NCBI RefSeq assembly: GCF_036452155.1
Contig: NZ_JAWJZY010000002.1
Direction: 5' to 3' (one strand)
From: Sorlinia euscelidii
Lineage (GTDB): Bacteria; Pseudomonadota; Alphaproteobacteria; Acetobacterales; Acetobacteraceae
Length of the DNA stretch: 64,000 nucleotides
The notes under the pieces are model-generated. The model was not told where the DNA came from, did not search any database, and was given only the letters and a program-made list of their open reading frames with translations. This document shows positions 1-11,900 of this stretch, one piece after another (positions within the stretch are counted from its first letter, which is position 1; each line of letters begins with the position of its first letter). A program made the translations under genes and the position numbers.

Positions 1-426
1 CCGGCGACGCTGGAAAGACCTAAATGAAAGGCGTCTCGCAGGAAGGGACCGACCATTCGGACAGTCTCGGTAACCACAGTTTCAACGCGCCTGATCTCCA
101 ACGCCACCTGTTTGGAGGACCAGAAAAGGCAGATTCGAATTTGCAACGTCAGATTGTGACAGGTGCAAAAAATTGTTCGATAGGTCCTTTGTCGAGGCGA
201 TAGAGGCGCAAAAAATCATTCAGAAGTTGGGTGAGGGATTCAAAGGTCAATCCCGACAAAATATAACGAATTTCAAATCCGATTTAATTGTTGAGAAATT
301 TTTAAAGATTTTGACACCACCAGAAAATCACCGCATGAATATCTTCATAAGGAAGAGGTGATAAGAAATTACAGTGGCGGGAAAAAAGTGAGAGCACCAA
401 GCGGGCCTATCGGCAGGAAGGCGGAG
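1..426. other. Left edge, no confident gene
   Basis: No gene can be supported here. A minus-strand frame is open from about position 130 to the left edge and could be the start or interior of a truncated gene, but it has no recognisable motif. A 62-codon plus-strand frame (173-361) starts with TTG and has no convincing ribosome binding site or family signature, so it is not called. Confidence 0.4.
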
Positions 427-873
427 ATGTTTCAGAAATTGATCAATTTGACCTTCTTCCATGGGGTTGTTACCGGCTTGTCCCTGATGGCGCTCTGCTT
501 CATATCGACACGCTTATTCCGGTCCCTTCAGCGTCAGGCAAAAATGCGGGAGACGGCGCAGATTGCGCGGAGATGCCTTGAGGAGATTGAAAGCCAGGTC
601 GGCGAATTGCGAAATCTCAAACGCGAAATGATTTCTGAAAAAGAGTCTCATATGTCTCAGATGATGGCGTGGGATGAGGAGAAAAAGAACTTCGTGACGA
701 CGCGTCTGAGCGCTCTATTGAAAGAAATCCGACTGGAAAGTGATCGCGCAGCGGTTCGCGACCAATGCTTGAGATTTATGGAATTCATGACGTCATCCTC
801 GGTTCCGGTTCAGGACGGCAATCGCCACGCCCCGGCTCCCGATCATCAATACGAATCTGAAATTTTGTGCTGA
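427..873 (+). CDS. Small membrane-anchored coiled-coil protein, copy A
   Basis: A protein of 148 residues with one predicted membrane helix near residues 9-28, followed by a charged helical stretch likely to form a coiled coil on one side of the membrane. I chose ATG 427 because a GGAAG ribosome site lies six bases upstream; a GTG at 358 in the same frame is possible but has a poorly placed site. The family is not recognised. It has a clear paralogue at about 23.85 kb: both share a basic segment after the membrane helix and a C-terminal block of the form W-x3-KK-x-F, then L-K-x-I-R-x-ESDRA, then Q-C-x2-F-x-E. Both copies precede a Hint-domain beta-helix gene, so the small protein may help localise or process that product. 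This is inference from context only. Confidence 0.65.
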   Translation: MFQKLINLTFFHGVVTGLSLMALCFISTRLFRSLQRQAKMRETAQIARRCLEEIESQVGELRNLKREMISEKESHMSQMMAWDEEKKNFVTTRLSALLKEIRLESDRAAVRDQCLRFMEFMTSSSVPVQDGNRHAPAPDHQYESEILC

Positions 874-1305
874 GTGTGGCAATGTTTGTCGCAGCGCCGC
901 TGCTAACGTCTGAATAATCAAAAAAAACGTTCGTTTGAAAGCTTTGGAAATTCTCGGCTGTTCTTCCGCGGCCCGCCCGTTTGATGGCGCGATGCATATT
1001 ACTCGATTTGCTCCCGCAATGACCCGTTCCGCGCGGCCTCATTTCAGTGGGCAGGTCCTGGCAAGCTTGCTTCCAGATCAGGAACGACCTGATTTAACAG
1101 TAAAAACTGCAACCCGTGCGTCCTCTCATCCCCAGGTCCGAGGAGAGTAGAAATTCGAGTTCGTGAGAATCCAAGTCGGTCAAAAGGCGGTTTCACGAAC
1201 TACATTATTGCATAAAGATAATAAGAGACTAAACGACATTTAATGTCTATTCATTAGCGACGGTTGAAATTGCTATAATTTCATCTTGTTACATTGATAT
1301 AAACC
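874..1305. other. Gene-free stretch before Hint gene A
   Basis: No coding sequence is supported. The short frames on both strands lack ribosome sites and family motifs. The second half is AT-rich and is likely promoter DNA for the downstream beta-helix/Hint gene. Confidence 0.5.
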
Positions 1306-1499
1306 AGGTTTTAACAAAACTTACTGTCACATTAACAGCCCCGGCCTTAAAGCTGAGCTTGATTTGAGTGACGCGGCGCCGGGTGGGGTGTGTTAATACG
1401 GTGTTCTCCCGCCGTCATTGCCCGTCTCCACCCAATGTTTTTCGTATGAACTCATGACAATCATCGAATGGCGTCGCGCTGATTCCGGGGGATCATTAA
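1306..1499 (+). promoter_or_regulatory. Conserved 5' leader of Hint gene A
   Basis: This stretch is similar at the DNA level to the leader of the second beta-helix/Hint gene (24746-24941). Shared parts are a TTTTAACAAAA-TTACTG block, a GTGAYGCGRCGCC block exactly 132 bases before the GTG start in both copies, and GCGTCGCGCTGATTC just upstream of the start. In this copy the frame running through the leader is closed by a TGA near 1455, so the leader is not translated in frame with the protein. Promoter or post-transcriptional control is likely; the mechanism is unknown. Confidence 0.6.
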
Positions 1500-3896
1500 G
1501 TGACGCAGCATGAGACTGAGAATAATTTAAAGACGGGTCTTGGATATATGAAGGAAAGATCGCGAAGGCTCTATTCCGCGCATTCTTCACGCGCCCCTCT
1601 ATCTCGGCATTCGGGTGAGACGTCGCTCACCGAGCGTTCTTTACCTGAAACAACCATTATTGACGGCACCCTCGACTTAACCGCGCCACATGTGAGCGTG
1701 ATGAATTTGCAGTTTGCGCGTGGCTATTTGCAGGTCGGGAGCACTGTCACGCTGGACTACCTCAATGTGACAGGAGGTACGGTAAATTTTGACACACTGA
1801 TCGTCCGAAAGAAACTCACCGTCAGTGGCGGCACGCTGACGGTCAAAACCATTACTTATACAAATGATGTCCTTGCAATCTCCGGTTCAGGTGCCGTCAA
1901 GCTTTCGGCAGGCACGCTGGGCGCGGTTACGGTTGCAAGCAGTTCTGACAACACGTTCGGCACGGATATGACAAGCCTGACCGTGCAGGCTGGCGATACA
2001 GGCACCGTCAAACTGTCAGGTGGGACGCTGGGTAAATTGTCACAGCAGGCCGGCACCCTCAACGTCACGGGTGATGTGACTGTCCAGGCGATGGACCTCT
2101 CCGCCGGTACGATGACGATCTCCGGCACGCTGCATTTCAGCGGATCGTCGATGAGCGTCTCGAAAAATGCCGCGCTCGAACTGGATGGGGGGACACTCAT
2201 CATTGAGCAAGCCGGCACTTACAGTGTCGATGGCCGTTTCACGATGTCGCATGAGAGTGGCAGCACGATCGATTTCGCCGATTCCGGCGGTGAAATCATT
2301 GTCAAGAACGGTATGAGTGTTGGCCCGCTGACCGTAAAGGGCGTTGGCACTCTGGCGCTTAATGGTTTCATCACCGGATGGCATGACGAAGACCGCATCA
2401 ATGTCATCGCCGGGGCAACCCTCAGTCTTGCCGATGATGAGCATGTGGAGCCGCCCATTATCCTGGGGGCCGGTGGCTGTGTGTCTTTCGGGAATACATT
2501 TTGCGCCGTGGCTACCGTCAAAGTTGATGAGAGTGTTTCGAAGGGTGGTGCCACCATCGCCTTCCGACAGTCACTGCTGGATGATGATCGGGTGGTGTGG
2601 GTCAATGTCGCGATTGAGGGCTACCAGGATGGTGTGAAGCTGGACTTCAAAGCCCTCAAATATGCCGATGTCACGGTGCAGGACGCGCATTACGACAATC
2701 GCGAAATGACCATCGTCTATAAGGTCAAGGGTGAAGATTTCACCCGCGAAATCATTATCTTCAACTTCTCAGGGCCTGACCTGAAGGATGGTGAAAAATT
2801 CACGGTCATTTCTGACGGCGCCGGGGGTACGGAGTTCGAAACGTGCTTCCTCAGCGGCACGAAGATTTTGACGCCCGATGGCTGGCGCGCGGTTGAGGCG
2901 CTGATGCCCGGTGATCTTGTCATCACACTCAAGAATGGTGACGAAGTCGCGACACCGATTCGCTGGGTGGGGCAGGGGGAAGCTGCGTGCCGTCCCGACC
3001 TTCCTGACGATTTATCGGGTTACGCCGTGCGCATTGCACGTGGTGCTTTCGGCGAAGATATCCCGTTTGAAGATGTTCTGCTGACGTCGGAACATTGTGT
3101 CTTCGTGGATGGAGGTCTCATTCCTGTCCGCATGTTGGTGAATGGGGAAAGTATCACGTACGAGCGCGCGCTGTCATTTTATCGGTTTCATCATATCGAG
3201 ACTGCGCAACACGCGATTATCAGCGCGGCAGGTTTGTTAACGGAGACCTATCTCGATACGGGCAACCGCGCACGCTTCAGGGAGGGCATGGGCGTGGTGC
3301 CTTTAAAACCGAAGCGGGCTGATGATCTCGCTGCGCCGCTACGTGTGAAGCGTGCGGAAGTTGAGCCTGTTTACCATCGTCTCTCGAAAAATCGCTTATG
3401 CATCGAGCCTCCGCTGGCACGGCCGCGTCCGGCCAACCTGGCGCGGCCTTTGACGATGGATGCCGCGTTGCGCCTCATTTTGCCGGGAGGCAAGGAGATC
3501 CTCCCATTATCGCGCCGCCAGGATGGTTATGTGTTCAAAGTGCCGCGTCATGTTGAAAAATTTCATATAGTGAGTCGGGCGAGCCGTCCATGTGATGTTG
3601 TCGGGCCCTATATGGATGATCGCCGTATGCTTGGAGTGCTCGTCGGCGAGATTCATTTGATCGAAGCGCAGCGCATGACGCGGCTAACCCGACACCTCAC
3701 TGATCACGGTGAAGGGTGGCACGATATTGAGCATCCCGCTGCGCGGTGGACAAATGGGCGGGCTGTTCTGACATTGTCTGAATGCCTCACTGACCTGAAG
3801 TCAGATGCTCTCCTGTTTATACAGATTTTGCAGCAAGGGCCTTACCTGACATTGACCGCCCAGGACCCGTCCGGGCACATTATCGCTGCGGCTTAA
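1500..3896 (+). CDS. Beta-helix repeat protein with Hint domain (copy A)
   Basis: A 798-residue protein. Residues about 50-440 are low-complexity Ser/Thr/Gly/Val repeats with recurring GGTL and SAGT turns, as expected of a right-handed beta-helix surface protein. A Hint domain (Hint_2 type) begins at Cys449 in TCFLSGTKI and continues with the conserved TSEHCVFVDGG block and a YRFHHIE segment. Hint domains self-cleave at the residue before the catalytic Cys in hedgehog and intein relatives; processing here is inferred. A C-terminal region of about 200 residues containing SRASRPCDVVGPY and WHDIEHPAARW is shared with the copy at 24942. The GTG start follows a GGGGGA ribosome site, and the same start is found in the paralogue. 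No classical signal peptide is visible, so export would need another route. The exact role, probably adhesion or cell-surface, is unknown. Confidence 0.8.
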   Translation: MTQHETENNLKTGLGYMKERSRRLYSAHSSRAPLSRHSGETSLTERSLPETTIIDGTLDLTAPHVSVMNLQFARGYLQVGSTVTLDYLNVTGGTVNFDTLIVRKKLTVSGGTLTVKTITYTNDVLAISGSGAVKLSAGTLGAVTVASSSDNTFGTDMTSLTVQAGDTGTVKLSGGTLGKLSQQAGTLNVTGDVTVQAMDLSAGTMTISGTLHFSGSSMSVSKNAALELDGGTLIIEQAGTYSVDGRFTMSHESGSTIDFADSGGEIIVKNGMSVGPLTVKGVGTLALNGFITGWHDEDRINVIAGATLSLADDEHVEPPIILGAGGCVSFGNTFCAVATVKVDESVSKGGATIAFRQSLLDDDRVVWVNVAIEGYQDGVKLDFKALKYADVTVQDAHYDNREMTIVYKVKGEDFTREIIIFNFSGPDLKDGEKFTVISDGAGGTEFETCFLSGTKILTPDGWRAVEALMPGDLVITLKNGDEVATPIRWVGQGEAACRPDLPDDLSGYAVRIARGAFGEDIPFEDVLLTSEHCVFVDGGLIPVRMLVNGESITYERALSFYRFHHIETAQHAIISAAGLLTETYLDTGNRARFREGMGVVPLKPKRADDLAAPLRVKRAEVEPVYHRLSKNRLCIEPPLARPRPANLARPLTMDAALRLILPGGKEILPLSRRQDGYVFKVPRHVEKFHIVSRASRPCDVVGPYMDDRRMLGVLVGEIHLIEAQRMTRLTRHLTDHGEGWHDIEHPAARWTNGRAVLTLSECLTDLKSDALLFIQILQQGPYLTLTAQDPSGHIIAAA

Positions 3897-3927
3897 AAGG
3901 CGGTTTTACAGATTGGCAAGATTTATC

Positions 3928-3956
3928 CTCGCGCCCGGATGTTCATCCGGGGCGAG
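3928..3956 (+). terminator. Hairpin after Hint gene A
   Basis: A near-perfect inverted repeat with 13 paired bases, one bulged G and a two-base loop lies 32 bases after the stop codon. There is no T-run after it, so it may be a weak terminator or an RNA 3'-end stabiliser. Apart from it, the interval up to 4371 shows no coding sequence; its second half is AT-rich and probably carries the promoter of the lipid synthase cluster. Confidence 0.5.
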
Positions 3957-4371
3957 AAATGAACGGTGTCGGCAAATCCGGGCGGTCACACGCACCCTCG
4001 TCGCGACGCGATGCGGCTTCATGCGTCCAATCCTCATGATGCGCCCCGTTAACGACCCTGTCGGATGCGAACAGGCGAAATGACCACCTCACGCGAGCGT
4101 GAACGTCCAAATAAAAAGGTTTTAAAAAAAAAATAACAACCATTCGGAACATGCTCCGTTAACAAAATCCAGGCTGATCGCTCAGGTTCGTTCTGGATCG
4201 ATTTGGTGACAAAATTTTTGCCAATCGAACAAATTTTTGTGAAGTCCAAATTAATCACCACATTATTTACGATTTCGAAACCCATCGAATGAATATGATC
4301 ACTCGAGGCGGAATATTGCCGTCGTAATAATATTTCAATTTGTAAGTCATTAGCATGGTTTGGATTAAATC

Positions 4372-5931
4372 ATGACTTTTTTTGATTATGATATTTTAAA
4401 AGATATATGGCTACTTGATTCGGCGGGTAACACCTTTTACATCAACGAAAAACTGGTTACGCCCGCGCGTTTAGAGAACAGTAAGGTCGTCGCTGTCCTC
4501 CCCGATGTTCGTAACCGAACACTCGGCGCGGCCGCTTTCTGTAACGCGCATCATATTCGCCACCCCTATATTGGCGGCGAAATGGCGAATGGGATTGCGT
4601 CGGAGGCGATGGTGAAGAGCCTCGCCCAGGCGGGGCTGCTCGGGTTTTTCGGCGCAGCGGGCCTGGCGCCCGGAAATGTTGAGAAAGCCATCATCAACTT
4701 CAAGGAAGCATTGGGGGCTGAAAAGTCATGGGGCGTTAATCTCATCCATGCGCCAGGTGATCAAAGCCTTGAGAGGGCCCTTGTCGCGCTTTTTCTGAAG
4801 CATGGCGTCCGACGTGTTTCGGCCTCAGCTTTCATGTCCGTTACAGCAGCCGTGGTGCAATATGCGGCATCGGGGCTGGAGGAGGGGCCGGATGGCGCGG
4901 TGATGAGGAAAAACTTCGTCTTCGCGAAAGTCTCGCGACCTGAGATCGCGAGGATCTTCCTTTCACCCGCCCCTCAGGAGATCCTTGATGCGCTTGTCGC
5001 GGAAGGCGCCTTGACATCAGATGAGGCACGCCTCGCCCGGCGGGTGCCGATAGCGGAAAATATCACGGTGGAGGCCGACTCAGGCGGTCACACGGATAAC
5101 CGTCCCCTCTCGGTCATCCTGCCCCTGGTCCTCGGCTTGCGGGAGGAATTACGGACCGAATTTGCTTACAGTAACCCGGTCTATGTCGGTGCGGCGGGTG
5201 GCCTCGGTACGCCGGAAGCGATTGCAGCCTCTTTTGCGATGGGGGCGGATTACGTCCTGACCGGCTCCGTCAATCAGTCAGCCATTGAGGCGGGGATCAG
5301 CACCGGCGTTAAATCATTACTCGCCAAAGCGAAGGCGACGGATATGGTTATGGCCCCGTCTGCCGATATGTTTGAGATCGGGGCCAAAGTGCAGGTCCTC
5401 AAATCGGGCACGATGTTTGCCATTCGGGCTCAGAAACTCTTCGACCTTTATCAGCGTCACACCGCCTTCTCCGACATCCCGGAAGATCAGCGCAAACGCG
5501 TCGAGAAAGAGATTTTCAATGCGTCTCTGACGGAGATCTGGGATAAAACACGTCAATTCTGGGAAAAGCGCAACGCGAAAGAAGTCGAGCGCGCGCTGAA
5601 AAATCCCCGTTATCAAATGGCTCTGACCTTCAGATGGTATCTTGGCCTTGCCAGCCATTGGGCAATCCAGGGTGAGACGTCGCGCGCGCTGGATTATCAG
5701 ATCTGGTGCGGCCCGGCGATGGGCGCCTTCAATGAATGGGTAAAGGGCTCCTTTCTCGAAGACGTCTCACAGCGAAACGTCGCGCAGATCGGGCGCAATC
5801 TGATGCTCGGTGCGATGCTCACGGAAAGACTGAATCAACTCCGCCTGTATGGCGTGCACATACCGCCGGATCAATCCCGCTTCCGGCCCGTCCCTCTTGA
5901 CGAAAATCTGCGGCCAACCCCGCCGCAATAA
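4372..5931 (+). CDS. pfaD: PfaD-type enoyl reductase of a PUFA/hgl-like lipid synthase
   Basis: A 519-residue trans-acting enoyl reductase of the PfaD / 2-nitropropane dioxygenase-like FMN family, which reduces the enoyl intermediate made on PUFA-type synthases. Family hallmarks are GFFGAAGLAP near residue 85-95, EADSGGHTDNRP near 236, GAAGGLGTPEAI near 275, the GADYVLTGSVNQ block, and a C-terminal APSADMFEIGAKVQVLKSGT block. The length fits the family (about 500-550). It is first in a run of same-strand genes and lies 38 bases before the megasynthase gene, which implies co-transcription. It is placed upstream of the KS gene, whereas in marine PUFA clusters pfaD usually comes last. Confidence 0.9.
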   Translation: MTFFDYDILKDIWLLDSAGNTFYINEKLVTPARLENSKVVAVLPDVRNRTLGAAAFCNAHHIRHPYIGGEMANGIASEAMVKSLAQAGLLGFFGAAGLAPGNVEKAIINFKEALGAEKSWGVNLIHAPGDQSLERALVALFLKHGVRRVSASAFMSVTAAVVQYAASGLEEGPDGAVMRKNFVFAKVSRPEIARIFLSPAPQEILDALVAEGALTSDEARLARRVPIAENITVEADSGGHTDNRPLSVILPLVLGLREELRTEFAYSNPVYVGAAGGLGTPEAIAASFAMGADYVLTGSVNQSAIEAGISTGVKSLLAKAKATDMVMAPSADMFEIGAKVQVLKSGTMFAIRAQKLFDLYQRHTAFSDIPEDQRKRVEKEIFNASLTEIWDKTRQFWEKRNAKEVERALKNPRYQMALTFRWYLGLASHWAIQGETSRALDYQIWCGPAMGAFNEWVKGSFLEDVSQRNVAQIGRNLMLGAMLTERLNQLRLYGVHIPPDQSRFRPVPLDENLRPTPPQ

Positions 5932-5969
5932 CATCTCCCCTGAGATTCGCTCCGCGCAGGTAATCCAAC

Positions 5970-8900
5970 ATGTCATATTCGTATCAAATCGCTATTGTGG
6001 GCGTCGCGGCCCTGTTCCCCGGATCTGGAGACCGACATGGTTTCTGGAAGGATATTCTGGCAGGTCGAGACCTTATCACCGAGATACCTTCCACCCATTG
6101 GTCCATTGCCGATTATTACGATCCCGACCCGAAATCCCCGGATAAAATCTACGCAAAAAGAGGGGCTTTCCTCAATGAGGTTGCGTTTGACCCCTTGAAA
6201 AACGGCATGCCGCCAAAAATCATGCCGGTCACCGACACGTCGCAAATTCTGGGCCTCGTTGTGGCTCAGGCGGTTCTCGATGACGCGCTCAAAGGGCAGT
6301 TTTCAGAAATGGACCGCGAGCGCGCAAGTGTCATATTGGGCGTGACGTCGGGGCAGGAGCTTCTGACAACTTTGGCGAGCCGCCTTCAAAGGCCCGTCTG
6401 GCGCGATGCATTGCGGAAAAATGGCGTGGATGACGCGCTGGCGGAAAAGATCTGTCAGGATATTTCCGACCGTTATCCGCCGTGGGAGGAGTCCAGCTTC
6501 CCCGGCCTGCTGGGCAATGTCATTGCGGGCCGGATTGCTAATCGGTTCGATCTGCGTGGCACAAACTGCATTACGGACGCTGCATGCGCCAGCAGTCTCT
6601 CCGCGCTTTCCATGTCCATTAATGAGCTGGTTTCCCACCAGTCCGATCTTGTCATTACCGGGGGCGTCGACACGATGAACGACGTCTGCATGTATACTTG
6701 TTTCAGCAAAACCCCGGCGCTCTCCCGCACGGGGGATTGCCGCCCATTTTCGTCGGAAGCCGATGGCACCCTGCTGGGTGAAGGGTTGGGCATGTTTGCA
6801 TTGAAGCGCCTGGAGGATGCGGAGGCGCATGGTGATCATATTTATGCGGTCATTCGCGGTTTAGGCAGTTCGTCAGACGGTAAAAGTAAAAGTATTTACG
6901 CGCCGCGCGCCGAGGGGCAAATGAAGGCCTTGCGCCGCGCTTACGACGTTGCCGGTTATGGCCCTGAAACCGTCGAACTTGTCGAAGCCCATGGGACCGG
7001 CACAATCGCGGGTGATGCTGCCGAATTCACGGCGTTGGATGCTGTCTTCTCTGAAGCCGGGGCGGGACGCCATCAATGGTGCGCTCTTGGGTCCGTCAAG
7101 TCGCAGATCGGGCATACGAAAGCCGCGGCGGGCGCAGCGGGTCTCTTCAAGGCGGTTATGGCGTTGCATCATAAAATCCTGCCGCCTTCGATCAAAATCA
7201 GCCAACCTAATCCCGCACTTCATATCGAAGAGAGTCCGTTCTACCTCAATACGCAGGCACGCCCCTGGATGACGTCCGGTGACCATCCGCGCCGTGCGGC
7301 AGTCAGTTCATTCGGGTTCGGGGGCTCCAACTTCCATGTGACGTTGGAGGAATATCAAGGCGCATCACCGCCGCCGCCCAAAACACGTTACGCGCAAAGT
7401 GAACTCTTCGTTATTTCAGCGGCCGATGGATCGCAACTTGTGGAAAAAATGCGCGCCTTGCAAAGCGCTTCCGGCGATTTTGATGAGATGGCGCGCGCAT
7501 CGCACAAAGCCTATTCACGGCAGGATTGTCGCGTCGCAATTATTGCCGCCGACCTTCCCGATCTCAAGAAAAAGCTCGCTTTTGCTATTGAGAAAATTGA
7601 AGCGGCGCCGGGCCAGGGCTGGGCGCTGCCTCAGAAAATCTTTTACGGTACCGGCGGGACGGAAGGTCATTTGGGTTTTGTCTTCCCCGGACAGGGAAGC
7701 CAATACACCCAGATGGGCGCGGATATCGCCATGAATTTCGATGTCGCGCGGGAGGTCTGGGACGCGGCTTCAAAGATCAATCCGGAACTGCGGGAGACTG
7801 TCTTCCCCCGCCCCGGTTTCGGGGAGGAGGCGGCGCGATCAAAATTCGTTCCGTTCAAGAGTACTTCCGTCGTGCAACCCGCGATTGCCGCCATGTCCGC
7901 CGCCTTACTCGCCCTGCTGAAAGAACTCGGCATCGCACCTTTTGCCGTGGCGGGGCACAGTCTTGGGGAGCTTTCGGCCCTTTATAGCGCCGATGCCATT
8001 GATTTTACGGATTTGCTCCGCGTCTGCAAGGCGCGCGGCAAGGCGATGGAAAAAGCGGGAAAGGATCATGCAGGTGCAATGCTTGCTGCCTTTGCTTCCG
8101 AAGAGGCGCTGGCGGAACTCATCAACGCGGGACGGGAAGATCTGGTCGGGGCCAACTTTAATCATCCACAGCAAACTGTTCTGTCTGGCTCGGTCGCCGC
8201 GATGGAGTCCGCCGCATCCTGGCTCAGCGAGCGGGGCATCGCGTTTAAGGTTCTTCCCGTTTCCGGCGCCTTTCATTCTCCTTTAATGCAAACCGCTTCA
8301 CAGGATTTTTCAGCATTTTTGCAGTCCATCACGTTTCGTAAGCCGCGGGTCGAGATATTCAACAGTGCGGGCGCCGCATCCACATCGACGGATGCGGTTG
8401 ATTACCGGGAATATCTCGCGGCCCAAATCCTCATGCCTGTCCGTTTCATCGACCAGATCAAGGCCATGTATCAAGCCGGTGTGAGAACTTTCATTGAGGT
8501 TGGGCCGGGAAATATCCTGCAAAGTTTCATCACGCAAATTCTCGGTCATATGCCGCACCAGGTCATCGCGCTGGATAAACGCGGCGCGAATGGGTTGGAC
8601 TCACTTTGGGAGGCATTGGCGCGGCTGATTGTCGCCGGTATCGACGTGGATCTGGCGGCTCTCTGGAATAACGTGGCGACGTCCGAGGGGCAGGCCGCAA
8701 AACGCGAAGGCCGGATGACCATCCCCGTCATTGGCGCGAACCCGAAATTCCCGCGTCAGAACAATCCTGTCACTAGGGCGGCGTCACAGCCTGCGCCGAG
8801 GCCCGACGACCCCATGCACAAGCCCATTGAAAAGGTGCCGCCTTCAGCCGCTGCAGCCATGGCTGCGATGCCGCAACGTGAAGCAGCGCCTAACGGAGTT

Positions 8901-11900
8901 GATAAGATTATGCATCAAGATCCTCATTCGAACTCACCCATTGAGACGAACTCACCCGACATAGCGAAACCTCAGGTCGCACAAAGTGACTTTTCGGATC
9001 GCGCAGTGCCTCCAGCAGAGGCGGCACCGGATGCGGTCGCGGCGCGACGCACTTCGTTGCTCGCCGCCAGCCGCGCCATCTCCCATGATGACGCCCCCGT
9101 CGCGGCTTCACCCCAGTCGGCCCCCGCCGCGGCCCCGAGCATGGCGGCTCCCGCTGCAGGAGAGATCTCCGGCATTTTGATGGAAATTATTGCGGAGATG
9201 ACGGGTTACCCGGTGGAAATGCTGGAGACGCATATGGAGCTTGAGGCGGATCTCGGGGTGGATTCCATCAAACGTATCGAGATCTTCTCCGCCCTGCGTC
9301 AGCGCGTGCCGTCATTGCCGGAGGTGGATGCGGCAGAACTCAGCGCTTTACGAAGCCTCGACCAGATCATCGCGCGGCTGGGAGACGTGTCGCAAGCGCC
9401 CGCCTCGGCGTCCACGAAGGACCATGCTGAGACTTTGCAAGCGGATCAACAGTGTTCCGGGGATAGCATTGCGCCTCCGTCGATTTCGCCTTCCGCCGGA
9501 ATGCAAGCGGCGTCTGCCACAGTCCCCGATCAGCCCTCGCCGCCATCCCCGCTGTCACCACCCATGGCACTGCCGACTGAACAAAATCGTGAGGATTCCA
9601 GGCCCGCTTTGGCTGAAGCGGCTTCACCCCAGTCGGCCCCCGCCGCGGCCCCGAGCATGGCGGCTCCCGCTGCGGGAGAGATCTCCGGCATTTTGATGGA
9701 AATTATTGCGGAGATGACGGGTTACCCGGTGGAAATGCTGGAGACGCATATGGAGCTTGAGGCGGATCTCGGGGTGGATTCAATCAAACGCATTGAGATC
9801 TTCTCCGCCCTGCGTCAACGCGTGCCGTCACTGCCGGAAGTGGATGCGGCGGAACTTGGCGCGTTACGCAGCCTCGACCAGATCATCGCGCGGCTGGGAG
9901 ACGTGTCGCAAGCGCCCGCCTCGGCGTCCACGAAGGACCATGCTGAGACTTTGCAAGCGGATCAACAGGGTTCCGGGGATAGCATTGCGCCTCCGTCGAT
10001 TTCGCCTTCCGCCGGAATGCAAGCGGCGTCTGCCACAGTCCCCGATCAGCCCTCGCCGCCATCACCGCTGTCACCACCCAGGGCACTGCCGACTGAACAA
10101 AATCGTGAGGATTCCAGGCCCGCTCTGGCTGAAGCGGCTTCACCCCAGTCGACCCCCGCCGCGGCCCCGAGCATGGCGGCCCCCGCTGCGGGAGAGATCT
10201 CCGGCATTTTGATGGAAATTATTGCGGAGATGACGGGTTACCCGGTGGAAATGCTGGAGACGCATATGGAGCTTGAAGCGGATCTCGGGGTGGATTCAAT
10301 CAAACGCATTGAGATCTTCTCTGCCCTGCGTCAACGCGTGCCGTCACTGCCGGAGGTGGATGCGGCGGAACTCAGCGCGTTACGAAGCCTCGACCAGATC
10401 ATCGCACGTCTCAGCACCGTTATGTCCCCGCACGGGCCTGAAGGGCGGGATGGCGGCGACGTCGCGCCGGGGTCAACGCTGGACGGCGCTGAAACCGCGC
10501 CCCGGAGGCCCCTGGACGATCAGACGTCACCAACGCTTATGAAGGCAGGTTCTGCGCCTGATGCTGGAGAGAACGCCCCTGCAAGTGGACAACCCGTTGC
10601 GAATGGTCATGCGAAAACCTCAAATGATGTCGAACTGAATGGCCATGATCGGCATCATGCGCTGACGAGATCCGTGCGATCCGTCACAGCCGCGCCTCTC
10701 ATGCGCTTCTCCAGCGTGTCATTCGGCCGCAGGGTCTTCCTCGCGGGGGATCATAATGACGTGAATGAGGCGCTCGCCCAGCACCTGGCCGCGCGTGGGA
10801 TGAATGTCGATATCGGGCATACACCGCCGGAGGATGCAGAGACGGTGATTTTCTCTTTCGGGCTGCATGAAAATCCGGAATTTGCCGACACGGTTGAAGC
10901 GGCGCGTCGCCTTTTTGACATCGCGCACAAGGTCGCGCCCCGTTTTGAGCAGTCCGGCGGTGTCTTCGTGACGCTTCAGGATACAGGGGGTGATTTCGGG
11001 CTTTCAGGCCAGACGGATCATCCCTGGGTGTCAGGCTTCACGGCCTTTGCCAGTAGCGCCGCGAAGGAATGGCCGAAAGCCCATGTCAAAGCCATTGACA
11101 TCGAATGTGGCGACCGCCAGCCGGAGGATATCGCGGCGGCTCTGGAACTGGAACTGCTTTGCGGTTGGGACACGAATTGGGTGGGTCTGCGTGAGGATGG
11201 ACAGCGTTCCACCATTACAAAAAAGGATACGAACCCTGTTGCCCACCGGTCACGCCACTTGCGGGCCATGGATGTCATACTCGTGACCGGCGGGGCACGC
11301 GGGATTACAAATGCCGTGCTGCAATCCCTGACGGCGGAGACAAAGCTGCGCATCGCGCTTCTCGGCCGGCAGGCGCTGATTGATGAAGAGCCGGCCACGC
11401 AGGGTGCGATGTCGGAGAAAGATCTCAAAGCGGCGCTCATCAAAGATATGACGCAGAGAGGCGACGGGCCCACTCCGGCCCTCGTCAATAAAAAACTCTC
11501 GGCCATCCTGAAGAACAGGGAGATCCATGAAAACCTCAAGAAACTGACCGATGCGGGAAATGAGGTGCGCTACTTTTCCGTCAATATTCAGGATGAGGCG
11601 GCGGTTGATCAGATCGTGCAAAAAGTCCGCACCGATTGGGGCCTGATCAGTGGCCTCATCCATGGTGCGGGAGAACTCGTCGATAAAAAGATTTCAGCCC
11701 TGACAAGGGAGGAGTTTGAGCGTGTCTACCGCACGAAGGTTATCGGGTTGCGCAACCTGCTGAAATCGACTGAGGGTGAACCGCTGCGATTCATCTCCCT
11801 CTTTTCCTCGATTGTCGCGAGCAGCGGTAATCCCGGGCAGCTTGCTTACGGCATGGCCAATAGTGTGCTGAACGGCGTCGCCGCCTGGGAGAACAGGCGG

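Noticed and set aside
173..361. 62-codon frame at the left edge
   Set aside because: TTG start without a ribosome site and no recognisable family.
1311..1325. CtrA box in the Hint A/B leaders (TTAA...TTAC)
   Set aside because: The spacing between half-sites is six, not seven, and the second half-site is imperfect in both copies.
9103..10409. CRISPR or satellite array
   Set aside because: The repeats are 516 bases long, in frame, and encode acyl carrier domains.
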